Source: Nematocida homosporus
Taxonomy: Eukaryota > Microsporidia
Assembly (NCBI RefSeq): GCF_024244095.1
Contig: NW_026250688.1
Location: 1 to 64,000, forward strand
DNA: 64,000 nt
Reading direction: 5' to 3'
A model generated the notes under the pieces. That model saw only the letters and a list, made by a program, of their open reading frames with translations. It made no database searches and was not told where the DNA came from. The translations under genes and the position numbers were made by a program. Below are positions 9,501 through 19,090 of the stretch, piece by piece (positions within the stretch are counted from its first letter, which is position 1; every line of letters starts with the position of its first letter).

Positions 9501-12167
9501 GGTCAAGATCTCTCTACCAAAGGAGTTAGTTGTTCATTTATTGTTAGTAAGTACCCAGTTGGCGAGCCAGTTACTTCTCGAGCTATTCCACAGTCAGTCT
9601 TTTACACCCAGAAGTCTACCCGAGATAAGTATCTTAAGAAATGGCTACAAGCAGCAGTCGTACCCGCTAATATTAAAGATATCATTGATTGGGATTACTA
9701 TATGGAAAGACTCTCCAATGTAATCACTAAAATCATTATTGTTCCTTCGGCCCTCCAGAGTATCAAGAATCCCCTACCTAATATTGCTGCTCCTCAATGG
9801 ACAATCCAACACCGTAAGATTCTAGGCTTCCTCCATAAGAAATCCACTCGATTCGAACCCTCCATCAACCAAGACATCTCTAACCAAGACATTATTAACC
9901 AAGAAAACCTTCCTATTCCTGCTAAGTCCCAATCAACTCCTGAATCTTCTCAACTAAGTCCGCCTGAAAAGGCCATTATTGGTAAAACCCGACTCTCCGA
10001 CTACTTCCAGACTAAAAATACTACCTCTGTATCTCTACTACCCCCAGCCACCACAACTACTACGACTACTAATCCAACTATTATGATCAAAAACGTAACG
10101 GCATACTCCTTCACTAAAGTCAGTTTCAAAGCGAGTAAAGTCCAGGAAGAAACTGTTCCTCTCCAAAAGACATTCTACCTACAAGCCCCACCGGCTGTTC
10201 TAGACCGACTAATGGCTACTTATACCACTCGTTCAAAACAAGAGATTGAAGTATCCCGGCTAACTCGTGTTGTCCTGGGTAAGTCCGGCCAGCAAGAACT
10301 TCTGAAAATGAGTGTTAACTCAGAAGAGTTCCATGTTAACTTTCATAAGTACACCGAGTTGTTTGAAAGTCCTGAAATCCACCAAATTGTCGAGTTAGAT
10401 GTTCCCCCTATTATTAGAGCCATTGAAACTATCGGGTATAACCAACCACCCGTTATTTATGCCGCTATTACATCTATTGGCGAGATTATTCATTGTGCAC
10501 TCAGTGGTCCCACTACCCAACTCTTCACTAGCAAAGAAGAGCTTCAAACTCATCTTAACCAACTACCACCAACCGTTATTTTCACCAGTAAGTTCAAAAA
10601 GCTAAGTGTCTTCAACAGTAAAAAGTTCCTAGTTATACCCTTAGATCTAACCGTTCCCAAAGCCATTAACAACCACCAAATTGCCAACTCTCTTTTTGAG
10701 GTGCTTCATAAAGTCCAAACTCGAGCTGAAGAAATACTTGATATTTGTGCATTTGCCCGAATTCCTCTCCTTGAGCTTCCCTATCAATCCCTACCGGGCT
10801 TAGCTCTAGACTTTCTGCACTATAAAGAACGACTTAAACGAGACATTATTGGCTGGGGTGAAGCTACTAGTCAGCCTAGTATTCATTATACACTGGCTAG
10901 TCCCTATCTCAGTCCATTCAAGAAGGAGTTTCATCAAGAAGGTATCTATGAAGGCTTCAGTATTAGTCTTCATCTGTCCGGAACTATTCTACTTGGTGTA
11001 ATTGAGTCTGAGCTACTTCTTAAGGAAGAGAATGTTCTAACTAAGCAGACTCTAGAAATGCAAGTTATGCTCTCTTTAATGAAGAGTCTTGTCCATGGCT
11101 ACATTCTCAAAACCCCAGGAGCTCAGTACTTAGTCAATAAGATAGCTAACTGGTGCACCTATCCAACTAAGGAAAGTACTATTACCAGTCAAGTTGCACT
11201 TGAAATCTCACTACTTCAAACCAAGTTTATTTCCGGTATTATTCGTGCTATCAAATTCTCCAACAGTCAAGTCATTCAAACCGACCATGAAGATATTATT
11301 ATCCACACTAACCAGTCCACTCAGGCCTTAGCTGAAGCCCAACTCCAAAGTACGTTACAAGAGATAAACAGTCTGGAGTATGGTTCATTACTTAATCTTA
11401 GCCAAGGCACCTGGTTCAAAAGAGTCATTATGATAGACAAAACCAACTACCAACTAACTTTCCTTAATGATAAAGTCAAAGAATCATTCACTCATCCAAT
11501 TCCCACTATAATTCTTAACGATATCATTACTGGAGATATTATTTCTGCTCTCGAGTACTTACAGCATACTTATCTCGAAAACTCTAAAGCAGGAGTTCTA
11601 CTGGCCCGACTTCTTATCAAAATCTACTCTCTTAAGTTTGATGAAGCCAGTTTTGCCAAGAAGGCTGCTAATATTGTTCATCTCAATCCTTTTTCCTATG
11701 AACTCACTAAACCATTCGGTGCCTATACTTCACTTACTTTGATTTGTAACTGTACGGGTTCAACTACCTTTTATTTCCCACTTGTTCCCACTCCTAGTGC
11801 CAAAGCAATTGATGATCATTTTGACCATCTTATTCGCCACCAGCAAAAGCTCCATCTTACTTGCAGTCGTTGTCTTACACCTTTCACCCGAGAAGAACTT
11901 GAAGCACGAGTTTTAGCCCAAATTACTGAGGAAGCCATCAATGCCATTAAGAGTGAGAGAAAGTGTACGCGTTGTAAACGACCTGCTCCCGGTCTAATCA
12001 CCACACGATGCAGTTGTGGCGGCCGTTTCGATAAGAACTACAAAAAGATCTTCTTTGAAACCACCGCCCATATTATTTCTCTAGCCTCCTTCATCCCCAC
12101 CGCCGCCTCTCTTACCCAAGCCCGCAAACTCACCCACTATCTCTCCGTCTCAATTGTGCCCCAATAA
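6525..12167 (+). CDS. POL2: DNA polymerase epsilon catalytic subunit
   Basis: This is a family-B replicative polymerase of 1880 residues; the yeast protein is about 2222. Exonuclease motif I is YDIETT (Asp226, Glu228), motif II is NGDFFDWPF (about 314-322) and motif III is YSVSDA (Asp413), so proofreading looks intact. Polymerase motif A is DVGAMYPN (Asp570), motif B is NSFYGYVMKKG, and motif C is the epsilon-type DTDG (Asp793, Asp795). The C-terminal half is the inactive polymerase-like module, ending in two Cys clusters (CSRC and CTRC...CSCGG) expected to bind zinc or an Fe-S cluster and accessory subunits. It acts in leading-strand synthesis in the nucleus. AAATTTTTT precedes the ATG by about 10 nt, typical of housekeeping genes here. 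A Thr/Ser-rich linker lies near residue 1150-1190. Confidence 0.97.
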   Translation: MENPKLSEYFGYDQFMDFGSRDGWLLNYLVKEKLCPELNRAITFGVLYFVDPDGRNFRVETIFYPQIIISVEEGQETTAEEYLKQKHNNHIYQINPILKTNLQEPNHLSPKPTKPVRHFLAIQCYTESDAQTLKREIDEIVKRNRQKRLDRSAVLLFSKEARINSEVDPETSILDIHEYDISASVQMAITRDFNAGAWYTVEYKGEYVITKSSRVLPPELRILTYDIETTKDPLKFPDAEKDKVMMISIMSNTIGWLIVNREIVSADIDPFEFRPTKDIGGEFEIFNEAKEKDLLLRFLEIIHTYKPHVISSYNGDFFDWPFLDKRLEKHDISLTTATGVYKNTRGEYLCDFFLHLDCFKWVKRDSYLPAGSQGLKSVTKAKLGYFPDEIDPENMVLFASIKPKVLASYSVSDAIATHFLYLKYVHPFIFSLASLIPLCPDDILRKGSGALCETLLMKEAFLCHVLIPAKKKTKLLYNYNGQAAESLSYVGGHVECLKSGVFRSDFEYDFVFNEAYLRMMIQKIDKIIDMELNGKVATNRVEVKQEIEAALESLIQQGNCKLKPYIYHLDVGAMYPNIILTNRLQPVAIVDDKICAQCIYYPEKETCQRKMVWKVRAEVYPVDEKTVKSITKKIKEDKKPSDISPEQRLKDALVAYSKRFYKKTREVVIEDKTSTVCQKENPFYVNAVRRFRDRRNEYKKLAKQAKGQAQEALSAQSLINGESANDLFKKAAVYDSLQIAHKCVLNSFYGYVMKKGARWYSMEMAAVVCQTGSSIIQRTKAVIDAFGITLELDTDGIWALLPQGFPLSYTLKSESGPVYFSYICSVLNHMLLEEFSNHQYQDQGPSGQYSIQTANSIGFEIDGPYRAMFLPGSAKEGESIKKRYIVINSKEKISEIKGFEFKRRGELKFVKAFQEDFFNTLLAGTTLEECYNALAQCAKYWIGIIEKKGGPLNQEEIFEYFGETRSMSKDAHEYAAVKSTCLTAAGRLAELLGQDLSTKGVSCSFIVSKYPVGEPVTSRAIPQSVFYTQKSTRDKYLKKWLQAAVVPANIKDIIDWDYYMERLSNVITKIIIVPSALQSIKNPLPNIAAPQWTIQHRKILGFLHKKSTRFEPSINQDISNQDIINQENLPIPAKSQSTPESSQLSPPEKAIIGKTRLSDYFQTKNTTSVSLLPPATTTTTTTNPTIMIKNVTAYSFTKVSFKASKVQEETVPLQKTFYLQAPPAVLDRLMATYTTRSKQEIEVSRLTRVVLGKSGQQELLKMSVNSEEFHVNFHKYTELFESPEIHQIVELDVPPIIRAIETIGYNQPPVIYAAITSIGEIIHCALSGPTTQLFTSKEELQTHLNQLPPTVIFTSKFKKLSVFNSKKFLVIPLDLTVPKAINNHQIANSLFEVLHKVQTRAEEILDICAFARIPLLELPYQSLPGLALDFLHYKERLKRDIIGWGEATSQPSIHYTLASPYLSPFKKEFHQEGIYEGFSISLHLSGTILLGVIESELLLKEENVLTKQTLEMQVMLSLMKSLVHGYILKTPGAQYLVNKIANWCTYPTKESTITSQVALEISLLQTKFISGIIRAIKFSNSQVIQTDHEDIIIHTNQSTQALAEAQLQSTLQEINSLEYGSLLNLSQGTWFKRVIMIDKTNYQLTFLNDKVKESFTHPIPTIILNDIITGDIISALEYLQHTYLENSKAGVLLARLLIKIYSLKFDEASFAKKAANIVHLNPFSYELTKPFGAYTSLTLICNCTGSTTFYFPLVPTPSAKAIDDHFDHLIRHQQKLHLTCSRCLTPFTREELEARVLAQITEEAINAIKSERKCTRCKRPAPGLITTRCSCGGRFDKNYKKIFFETTAHIISLASFIPTAASLTQARKLTHYLSVSIVPQ

Positions 12168-12502
12168 ATCATCAATTAAGTATAACTCATTCTTACCTTA
12201 TCTTATCTATATAACAACATACTTACTATAACAACATACTTACTATAACAGTATACTACTATACTACCATAACAACATACTACCATAACAAAATGATAAG
12301 CATAAAGTAGATAGTCAAGTAAGTATACTAGAAATATAATAGAAATACAAGTACTAAATACTCACTTACGCAAATCCAAACCCAACTACTAACTCAACTA
12401 AATACCCACTTAACTAAATACTAACTCAACCCAACTACTTACCCAACTAAATACCCACTCAACTACTCAACTAAATACCAAACAGAGTCCAATTTTTACC
12501 AT
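12168..12502. repeat. CA-rich degenerate intergenic repeats
   Basis: This 335-bp tract holds short tandem duplications (for example ACATACTTACTATAAC twice near 12220) followed by AACTCAACTAAATACC-type pentamer-based repeats. No gene is apparent. Confidence 0.6.
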
Positions 12503-12688
12503 ATGCAGAAGAAGGCCTTTATTAAGTCTATTCTTATTCCCATTGCAGCCGATAAGCTTTATGCCATCAATATGTTCTTTCTTGTCTGGATATGTACAGC
12601 ATACATTCGCTGGAAAGTCTATCTCTTTACCGCCAAATACCAAGAGATCTCTTGGCTGGCCAATGTTTTCAACTCTGAGTACTTTTAA
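12503..12688 (+). CDS. Possible small membrane protein, 61 aa
   Basis: The predicted 61-residue product is basic at the N-terminus and has one hydrophobic segment at about 23-40 (INMFFLVWICTAY). Codon choice resembles the neighbours (frequent GCC, AAG, CTT), and the ATG is preceded by a T-tract (AATTTTTACCAT), as in local housekeeping genes. I do not recognise a family. A 91-residue ORF on the opposite strand (12467-12742) overlaps it completely, and either or neither may be real. Confidence is therefore low. Confidence 0.35.
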   Translation: MQKKAFIKSILIPIAADKLYAINMFFLVWICTAYIRWKVYLFTAKYQEISWLANVFNSEYF

Positions 12689-12879
12689 ACCCAATATACG
12701 TTCTCCCATACTCCATTCACCCAAAACAAAAGGTACTCCCAAACTCAGCCACTCCGTCTACACCTTAACCCATATCTAAACTCTACTTAACTCGGCTGAT
12801 TGAGCATTGTTTTGATTTTTGGAGTTGGTATGACGACAGCCTATATTTTTATATATTTACCCCCCCTTCTATTTTCGCT

Positions 12880-13473
12880 ATGCTTAGTAGTAGTTCTGAA
12901 GAATATGACTCTAACCTATCTAATGACGATGATTGGGTCGATATCTTTCTTAAAGGCTTTTCTAAACCAATTCTTGGCAAAGTCGATATGATGTACATAG
13001 ATGACTCATTTAATCTTTTTGGACTAGCCGATATTATTAAGGAGTTTGATAGGTCTATTCAAATCATCCGAGGTCTAGCCGCCCAACGGTTCTCTGAAAC
13101 GGACAAAACCCTCTATTATTTGATCCACCAAAGGTATATCTTAACCAAAGCCGGCCTAGAAGTTATGTACAATCTGATAAATAGAGATATCTATGGCCGG
13201 TGCCAAAGACTCCGCTGCGAACTCTTCCCTCTTCTTCCTACTGGACTCAGTGATTATCCAGGCAAGTCCAATACCAAGCTCTTCTGTTTCCAGTGCAAGG
13301 AACTCTACGAATCAGTCGGTGAACTAGCTAAAATTGACGGTTGCGCTTTCGGCCGAACTTTCCCCCATCTGTTCTCTCTTATCTATAGCGATTTCTTCCA
13401 TGAAACCATCAAAACACCCCCTTACATCCCTCGCATCTTTGGATTTCAAATAGATAGCTTACACCACGAATAA
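12880..13473 (+). CDS. CKB1: Casein kinase 2 regulatory (beta) subunit
   Basis: The 197-residue protein matches the CK2 beta family over its whole length: an acidic serine-rich start, the WVDIFL segment, the helical domain, and a zinc-binding dimerisation domain with two Cys pairs (CQRLRC and CFQC, about 107-112 and 137-140). The core SDYPGKS / KLFC segments are preserved. It stabilises the CK2 tetramer and directs its substrates in nucleus and cytoplasm. It is co-directional with TAF6, whose ATG lies 23 bp after its stop. The ATG follows a pyrimidine run (CCCCCCTTCTATTTTCGCT). The protein is shorter than yeast CK2 beta because the tail is minimal. Confidence 0.93.
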   Translation: MLSSSSEEYDSNLSNDDDWVDIFLKGFSKPILGKVDMMYIDDSFNLFGLADIIKEFDRSIQIIRGLAAQRFSETDKTLYYLIHQRYILTKAGLEVMYNLINRDIYGRCQRLRCELFPLLPTGLSDYPGKSNTKLFCFQCKELYESVGELAKIDGCAFGRTFPHLFSLIYSDFFHETIKTPPYIPRIFGFQIDSLHHE

Positions 13474-13496
13474 ACCCATTTTTTTATTGCGTCATC

Positions 13497-14693
13497 ATGT
13501 TATTCTCTATTGAAACTCTTAAAGCGTATGCCCAATCAAAAGGACTTCCCGAGATAGAAGAAGAAGATTTAAAGATTCTAGCTCAGGATTTAGAATATAG
13601 GCTTAAGGAGTTGGCCCAAGAAGCTTCTAAGTTTATGTTGGCCTCTAAACGTGCTAAATTAACTATTGAAGATGTCAATTATGCCCTCTTATCTAAGAAA
13701 ATAGACCCATTATTAGGATACGATACAAGTGATTCATTAGTCTTTAAAGTAATTCCCGGGTCTAATTTGTACTACGTACCCGATGAAGAGGTTGATTTAG
13801 AGACTGTATTAAGTTCTCCTCTGCCCAAAATACCGCATAAACCGGTTGTTTCCAAACACTGGCTGGCCATTGAAGGCGTCCAACCGCAAATACCCCAGAA
13901 TCCCTTACCGGTTGAACGAATGCCAGAAACCAAGAAAGATGATAGTTTAGCCGCTATGAAAGAAGACATTGAAATTCGCAACCATATGAAGCATCTACTC
14001 TCTAAAGAGTTACAAATGTACTACGAAAAGATAGCTAGATTTGTCAAAGATAATGAGAGTATTGATATTGCCGCTGAGTGTTTACAAAAGGAAAGTGGGA
14101 TTCAGCAGTTAATTCCTTACTTTGTCCATTTCTTCAATGAAGAGATCTTAAAGAATCTTCGTGATGGCCGTTATTTGATTGGGATCATTAAAGTGTACGA
14201 AGGACTAATTATGAACAAAATGATCTTTATTGAACCTTATATGCACCAAATGCTACCATCTTTACTAACTTGTGTAGTTGGTCGTAGTATTGGTTTGAAC
14301 AAGCAAGAAGAAGAGTCCATTCCCGCCCCAGCTGAGGAAGAGGAAGAACTAAGATTTCCAGCTGAAAATACTATTGGGTTAGCCACTCGACGACGAGCCT
14401 CCCAAACCATCAACTATATTTATAGCACTTACTCTTTATCCTATACGACTTTAGCCCCACGGGTTCTTAATACTCTACTAAAGACCTGGGCTGATTTCGG
14501 CAAAACCCCCGAATCCCATTACGGAGCCATCTACTGTTTATGCAATCTCGGTCCCAAAGTCATCAATGGAGTTGTTGTTCAGTTCAAAAACGAGTATCTT
14601 GAAAAGGCCTGTCCCGAGAAGTATGCCCTCCCCCGCCAACTTCTTATCTACTACACCGAGAACCCCAATGCTCTTTCTCCCTCACTTGACTAA
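13497..14693 (+). CDS. TAF6: TFIID/SAGA subunit TAF6
   Basis: The 398-residue protein has an N-terminal histone fold (residues 1-66, SIETLKAYAQSKGLPEI to LLSKKIDPLLGY) and the diagnostic HWLAIEGVQP segment of TAF6, followed by the helical TAF6 HEAT-type C-terminal domain (about 150-395). It would pair with TAF9 in TFIID. Yeast Taf6 is about 516 residues, so this one is trimmed. The start follows CCCATTTTTTTATTGCGTCATC, a T-tract plus a TGACG half-site on the other strand, and sits 23 bp after CK2 beta, so independent transcription must use a very short promoter that may reach into the upstream gene. Confidence 0.93.
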   Translation: MLFSIETLKAYAQSKGLPEIEEEDLKILAQDLEYRLKELAQEASKFMLASKRAKLTIEDVNYALLSKKIDPLLGYDTSDSLVFKVIPGSNLYYVPDEEVDLETVLSSPLPKIPHKPVVSKHWLAIEGVQPQIPQNPLPVERMPETKKDDSLAAMKEDIEIRNHMKHLLSKELQMYYEKIARFVKDNESIDIAAECLQKESGIQQLIPYFVHFFNEEILKNLRDGRYLIGIIKVYEGLIMNKMIFIEPYMHQMLPSLLTCVVGRSIGLNKQEEESIPAPAEEEEELRFPAENTIGLATRRRASQTINYIYSTYSLSYTTLAPRVLNTLLKTWADFGKTPESHYGAIYCLCNLGPKVINGVVVQFKNEYLEKACPEKYALPRQLLIYYTENPNALSPSLD

Positions 14694-15064
14694 CTTCTTC
14701 TTATTATCTTATTATCTTATTACTATCTGCTTATCTTATTACTATCTTATTATCTCACTATCTCATCATCTTATTATCTTATTATCTCAAAACACTAACT
14801 TATTACTATCTTATCTATTATCTCAAAACACCAACTTATTATCCCACTATCTTATTACTAGTATCTCAAAATACTAACTTAACTAAACTTATCTTACTAT
14901 TATCTTCTTATCTCAACTAAACCAAACACTATTTTATTATCATCTTCTTAACTCAACTCAATTCAAAACCAAAATCAAAATCAAAACTCAATTCAAAATC
15001 AAATAAAAGGTATTATCAATATTTACTTGCTTTGGTTAGTCTAGAGGCTCTGCCCAGCCTATAC
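14694..15064. repeat. Low-complexity TTATTATC / AACTCAA repeats between convergent genes
   Basis: The 371-bp tract between the convergent TAF6 and importin-beta genes consists of CTTATTATCTTATTACTATC-like microrepeats, then AACTCAACTCAATTC-like repeats. No gene was recognised. Confidence 0.6.
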
Positions 15065-17599
15065 TTACTCGGCATGGATTGAACTTATCTGTAAACGAGT
15101 AGTACAAGCTGCTTCACGTACTTCCTTAATAGAAGATTGAGCCTTAGCCGTAACTAACTCCAAGATCCAATGGGCATCAAGTAAGTGCTGCGCCCGTGAA
15201 CTTTTACTCCCATATAACATCCATAAATCAGATATCAAATAAAGTGATTTAACTACACAAGCTGCATCAGTCGTTTCCGTAACAATTCGCTTAATTATCT
15301 CTAAAACAACCCCAATATTCTCCTCTAAGGCACTACTCTTCCCATCCGAAGCCTGTACCATACATGATAGTAAATCCAATAAAGCCTCACGTAACATTAA
15401 CATAAACCCCGGATCTTCACCACTAATACCTACTGCTGAGGCCCCTAACTGCACCATTGCTTCAATATACCTATCAAAAGCCTTACCTACTGCTAAAGCT
15501 ATATCAGCAAAACTAGATACAGCTACTACTCGTGCTTCCCTTGGTAATCCCGGTGATAAAACAGCCTTAATCAAAGCCGGAACAATCGCATTAACATAAG
15601 AAGTAAAACCTAAAGAAGAAGCAGCCGCAGCCGCCCCGATAAAAGTCACTAAACTAGCCGAATAAGCAGCAAATCCAGAACCACCTCCACTTACTAGTCC
15701 ATGTAAGTCTCGAACAACAATTCCTACTAAACCTTCCATAAACCCAGCAAATTCAGCCCCAGTACTATCAGCTACAGCCGCTAAGACTAAGTAAGCATCC
15801 GTATACAAGTCAGACCAACCTTCCCGCATCAGAACTTGAAGACAAACTCCTACCGCCTCCTCTGGACTTACTACCCCTGGACTCGTACTAGCCACTACCT
15901 GTAAGATACTTAAGGCACAAGAAACACTCACTTCCCGGGGCTGAGTACTCCCTAACTCATTCCGGGCCTGCACAATAGCCTGTCTAGCCGCCTCTACTAA
16001 CTCATTCCGGTGTTGAGCCTTCCCACCCCTTAGTAATTCACAGGTAGCCGAACCTAAAGCTACTTGTAAGCCGTACTCAACTCCACCACCGACTCCTATA
16101 AACATTCGCTGCCATAATTCACCTAGTAAACTCGCATACCGATTGTAAATAGAATCATCAGCATACTGAGTATCTGTACCTACTACTGCTCCAAAAATAT
16201 CAGATAAAGCCCAAGCAGCATCTACAGCACATTCCGGACGGCGATCAATAATTACCCAAACTGCATCTAAAACTTCCCGACTCCGACTACTACCGTACAT
16301 AGCCGGTAAAGCATACTTAAATAAACGAGGTAAAACCCAAAGACCACGATCTATTACATTAGGCCGTTCATCATTTAAAGCCCTAAAAACAACAACTAAA
16401 GCTACATTAACTAAAACAGATAAGTCCTGACCCGTCTCTTCATTAAGAAGACCTCCTAAAGCTACTAGACCGGCTTCTGACTCTTCCGGATCAGAAGATT
16501 GTAAGAACATCCTGACTGCTTCAATAACTGGCATTCTACCTTTAGGTCCTACTAAGTCGCCTTTCACTCGATCAGGAGCAGCTGCAGCTACTTGAGCCAT
16601 TAACCAAGCAGCAGCCGCTCGGGGAGTCCATTCGACTTCATCTGGATCTTCTCGAGGTAGAAGGTTCAGAAGAGCCCCAAGTAAATCCGGGAAGGCAGCT
16701 GATACTAAGTAAATCTCTGAGTCCATTTCTATCTCAGTAATAACAGCCCATAAATCTATCCCGGCTAAAACCTTACTCTCTACTCCACTACTGAGAAAAC
16801 TCAAAGCTGCATCGGAAAAAGCCGCCTGAGCTGCCGGCATTAATTGCTCAGGATATAACTGTAAACCAGAAACAAAACACTTCATAGCTGCTGCAGCTAC
16901 TTCATCATCATTTTGGGCACAACCAGTAAATAAAGTCTCCATAATCATCCGACACTCACCAGGAATACTTATATTATAAGCAATAAAGGCTAAAGAACTC
17001 TCTAAGGCCTTATAAGCCGTCAGTAAGACCCGATTATCACTAGAATGAGTAGCCATAGTAATAGCCGTTAAAATTGAACCAGAAGCCTCTAAAATAACCA
17101 TTCGATCCATTCCAGTCGTATCAGCACATAAAGCTCCAATAGTAGCAACTGTATTCCTTTGTCCAGGCGAATCAGGCCGAGCTCGACTGACTAAATCATT
17201 AAATACTTCTGGCCAACGACCACTAACTACTTCTATACGAGCTACTGCAGCTAAACATAAAGCTAAAACATCTCCTGCCCTATCTGGACAAGTATCTAAA
17301 CCGGCTAGTAATTTAGCTCTTAAGTCTTTACGAAGACTTTCTTTTAGTTGCACCCAACGACTTTCAACTTCAGCTCGTTTTTCAGCCGATTCCCAGATAA
17401 AGAAGATCTTCAAAACCATTCCAGCAGTTAAAGCAACGCCTGCTGCCTGTCTTGGATCGGTTAAAAGAACAAATAACTCTGATAAAAGGTCGCCAAAACG
17501 ATTTTCAGCTAATTCCCAAATAAAAGACTCGGCAGTTTTTCTTTGTGTATTATCAGCCGATTGCAGACTAAACAACGCCTTAAGTAACTCATCCCGCAT
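15065..17599 (-). CDS. KAP95: Importin subunit beta-1 (karyopherin beta)
   Basis: The 844-residue all-helical protein is built of HEAT repeats and is close in length to yeast Kap95 (861). The N-terminal start (LLKALFSLQSADNTQRKTAE), the Arg/Asn-rich importin segments and the acidic loop region (PREDPDEVEWTPRAAAAWLM) fit importin beta-1 rather than exportins. It carries importin-alpha/cargo complexes through the nuclear pore and is released by Ran-GTP. The ATG follows CTGCATTTTTTAGTTTTTTAT, the local housekeeping-type T-tract. Alanine, valine and glycine content is unusually high compared with neighbouring genes, without sign of frame disruption. Confidence 0.9.
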   Translation of the reverse strand: MRDELLKALFSLQSADNTQRKTAESFIWELAENRFGDLLSELFVLLTDPRQAAGVALTAGMVLKIFFIWESAEKRAEVESRWVQLKESLRKDLRAKLLAGLDTCPDRAGDVLALCLAAVARIEVVSGRWPEVFNDLVSRARPDSPGQRNTVATIGALCADTTGMDRMVILEASGSILTAITMATHSSDNRVLLTAYKALESSLAFIAYNISIPGECRMIMETLFTGCAQNDDEVAAAAMKCFVSGLQLYPEQLMPAAQAAFSDAALSFLSSGVESKVLAGIDLWAVITEIEMDSEIYLVSAAFPDLLGALLNLLPREDPDEVEWTPRAAAAWLMAQVAAAAPDRVKGDLVGPKGRMPVIEAVRMFLQSSDPEESEAGLVALGGLLNEETGQDLSVLVNVALVVVFRALNDERPNVIDRGLWVLPRLFKYALPAMYGSSRSREVLDAVWVIIDRRPECAVDAAWALSDIFGAVVGTDTQYADDSIYNRYASLLGELWQRMFIGVGGGVEYGLQVALGSATCELLRGGKAQHRNELVEAARQAIVQARNELGSTQPREVSVSCALSILQVVASTSPGVVSPEEAVGVCLQVLMREGWSDLYTDAYLVLAAVADSTGAEFAGFMEGLVGIVVRDLHGLVSGGGSGFAAYSASLVTFIGAAAAASSLGFTSYVNAIVPALIKAVLSPGLPREARVVAVSSFADIALAVGKAFDRYIEAMVQLGASAVGISGEDPGFMLMLREALLDLLSCMVQASDGKSSALEENIGVVLEIIKRIVTETTDAACVVKSLYLISDLWMLYGSKSSRAQHLLDAHWILELVTAKAQSSIKEVREAACTTRLQISSIHAE

Positions 17600-18808
17600 A
17601 TAAAAAACTAAAAAATGCAGACTTTGTATTGATTAGTCGTTACTTTGCTTTTTAATTGGTATTATCTTAAGTTAGAATTAGATTGGGTTTGGTTTAGGTG
17701 GGGTGGGGTTAGGTTTAGGTTTAGGTGGGGTGGGGTGGGGTTAGGTTTAGGTGGGGTTAGGTTTAGATTGAGTTAGTACTAAGTTGGTACTAGATAAGAT
17801 TGATTTGGTTTAGTGTTAAGTTTAGTATTAGATAAGATTGAGTTAGTACTAAGTTAGTAATAAGTTAGTATGTTGGGTTTAGTTTAGTATTGGTTTGGGT
17901 TAAGTTGATTAGAGGAGTAACTCAATACTAACTCAGTACCAACTCAAACTAACTCAATACAATATTCTTGACTGGTGAATAGAGGTCTTTGAATTATGTC
18001 AGTTGTATTGTAGTGGTTTTGCTGGAGATAAACACATGACAATGTATCTTTATTACTTATCAGTAGTTCTAAGAGCAAAACTCAATCAAATTGGGTAGAG
18101 ATTAGTAGAGTATAATGGAGTTGGTTTAAGAAGACGATATTAAACCTAATTAGATACTAACCCAAGTCATACTCAATATGTTAATACTTTATTCAATAAA
18201 TCTGAAGAGTATCTAATTGGTTTAGTATTGATTTAGTATTAGTATTAGTTGAAAATGATGAGTTGCCACTTACAACACGACAGTTAGTCTGGTAGTAGTA
18301 ATAGGTGATTTATGATTAAGTTAAGATATGATTAAGATATGATTAAGTTAAGATATGATTAAGTTGTTGTATGACATAAACGTTACAAATTGGCTCGTAC
18401 TAAAGGATGAAATACCAAACCAGATCTTATTTGTACTTATTGATATCATCAAGTGATCATAAAGTATAAATAATGATGACGTCACCAAATACATTGTAGT
18501 TTCACACCCAAACCAAACAAGACAAGTATGATTAAGTTGGATAAGAGATAATAACAAGTAAATAGAATTGGGTTAGTATATCTACAGTTGGGTTAGTATT
18601 TCTATGAGTAAATACGTAACTTAATCTAATCTAATAAGATAACAACACAACTCAATCTAATCTAATAAGATAACAACCACAACTCAATCTAATCTAATCT
18701 AAACCAAATAACAACTCAACTCAATCTAATCTAATCTAACCCAATAACATAATAAGATAACTGAATAAGAATAAGAAGAATAACTTAAATACTAACTATA
18801 TTTATTGG
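17600..18808. repeat. 1.2-kb gene-free region rich in GGTTTAGG/GGGTTAG repeats
   Basis: From 17650 to 17960 the plus strand is G/T-rich, with telomere-like degenerate units (GGTTTAGGTGGGG, GGTTAGTATTGGG). From 18290 to 18360 there are GATTAAGTTAAGATAT repeats, and from 18600 to 18780 CAACTCAATCTAATC repeats. A perfect TGACGTCA lies at 18477-18484. Short ORFs such as 18348-18557 lie in repeat-like sequence and are not credible. No RNA gene was recognised. Confidence 0.55.
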
Positions 18809-19090
18809 TTAGCTGCTGTTGGAGTTTGAGGCAAATTCATCATCATCGGACTCTTCGCTTTCATAATTATCAGAAATTGAATGGTCGTCTATTCCGTCAA
18901 AAGTCGAGTCGTTGTCTTCTATAGTAGTTGTTTCGTCATCCTCAAAGCTTCCCTCAGTAGCTGTAGAGGATTCAAGATCATCAGATGGATCGGAGTTAAT
19001 TTCATCTTCTTTGCCGGATGAAAGGTCGCTAGTATAATCTTCAGATGAGTGTTCATCATGTTCACTCTTGCGTTTGAGAGGTCGGGCCAT
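18809..19090 (-). CDS. Small acidic serine-rich protein with N-terminal basic (nuclear-localisation-like) patch
   Basis: The 93-residue product starts MARPLKRKSEHDE, with a PLKRK basic patch that could be a nuclear localisation signal. The rest is almost entirely Asp, Glu, Ser, Thr and Asn, so it is predicted to be disordered. No family can be assigned; acidic histone-binding or ribosome-assembly factors look like this, but that is only resemblance in composition. The ATG is preceded by CTAAATTCTTTTTCAGACAAC, the local housekeeping-type signal, and AATAAA lies just after the stop on the minus strand, both supporting a real gene. Confidence 0.65.
   Translation of the reverse strand: MARPLKRKSEHDEHSSEDYTSDLSSGKEDEINSDPSDDLESSTATEGSFEDDETTTIEDNDSTFDGIDDHSISDNYESEESDDDEFASNSNSS

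Noticed and set aside
18230..18300. Possible box C/D snoRNA (AATGATGAG as box C)
   Set aside because: No CTGA box D with flanking complementarity was found within a plausible distance.
18348..18557. 69-residue minus-strand ORF
   Set aside because: It spans intergenic repeats and a TGACGTCA site, with no start signal and no protein-like pattern.
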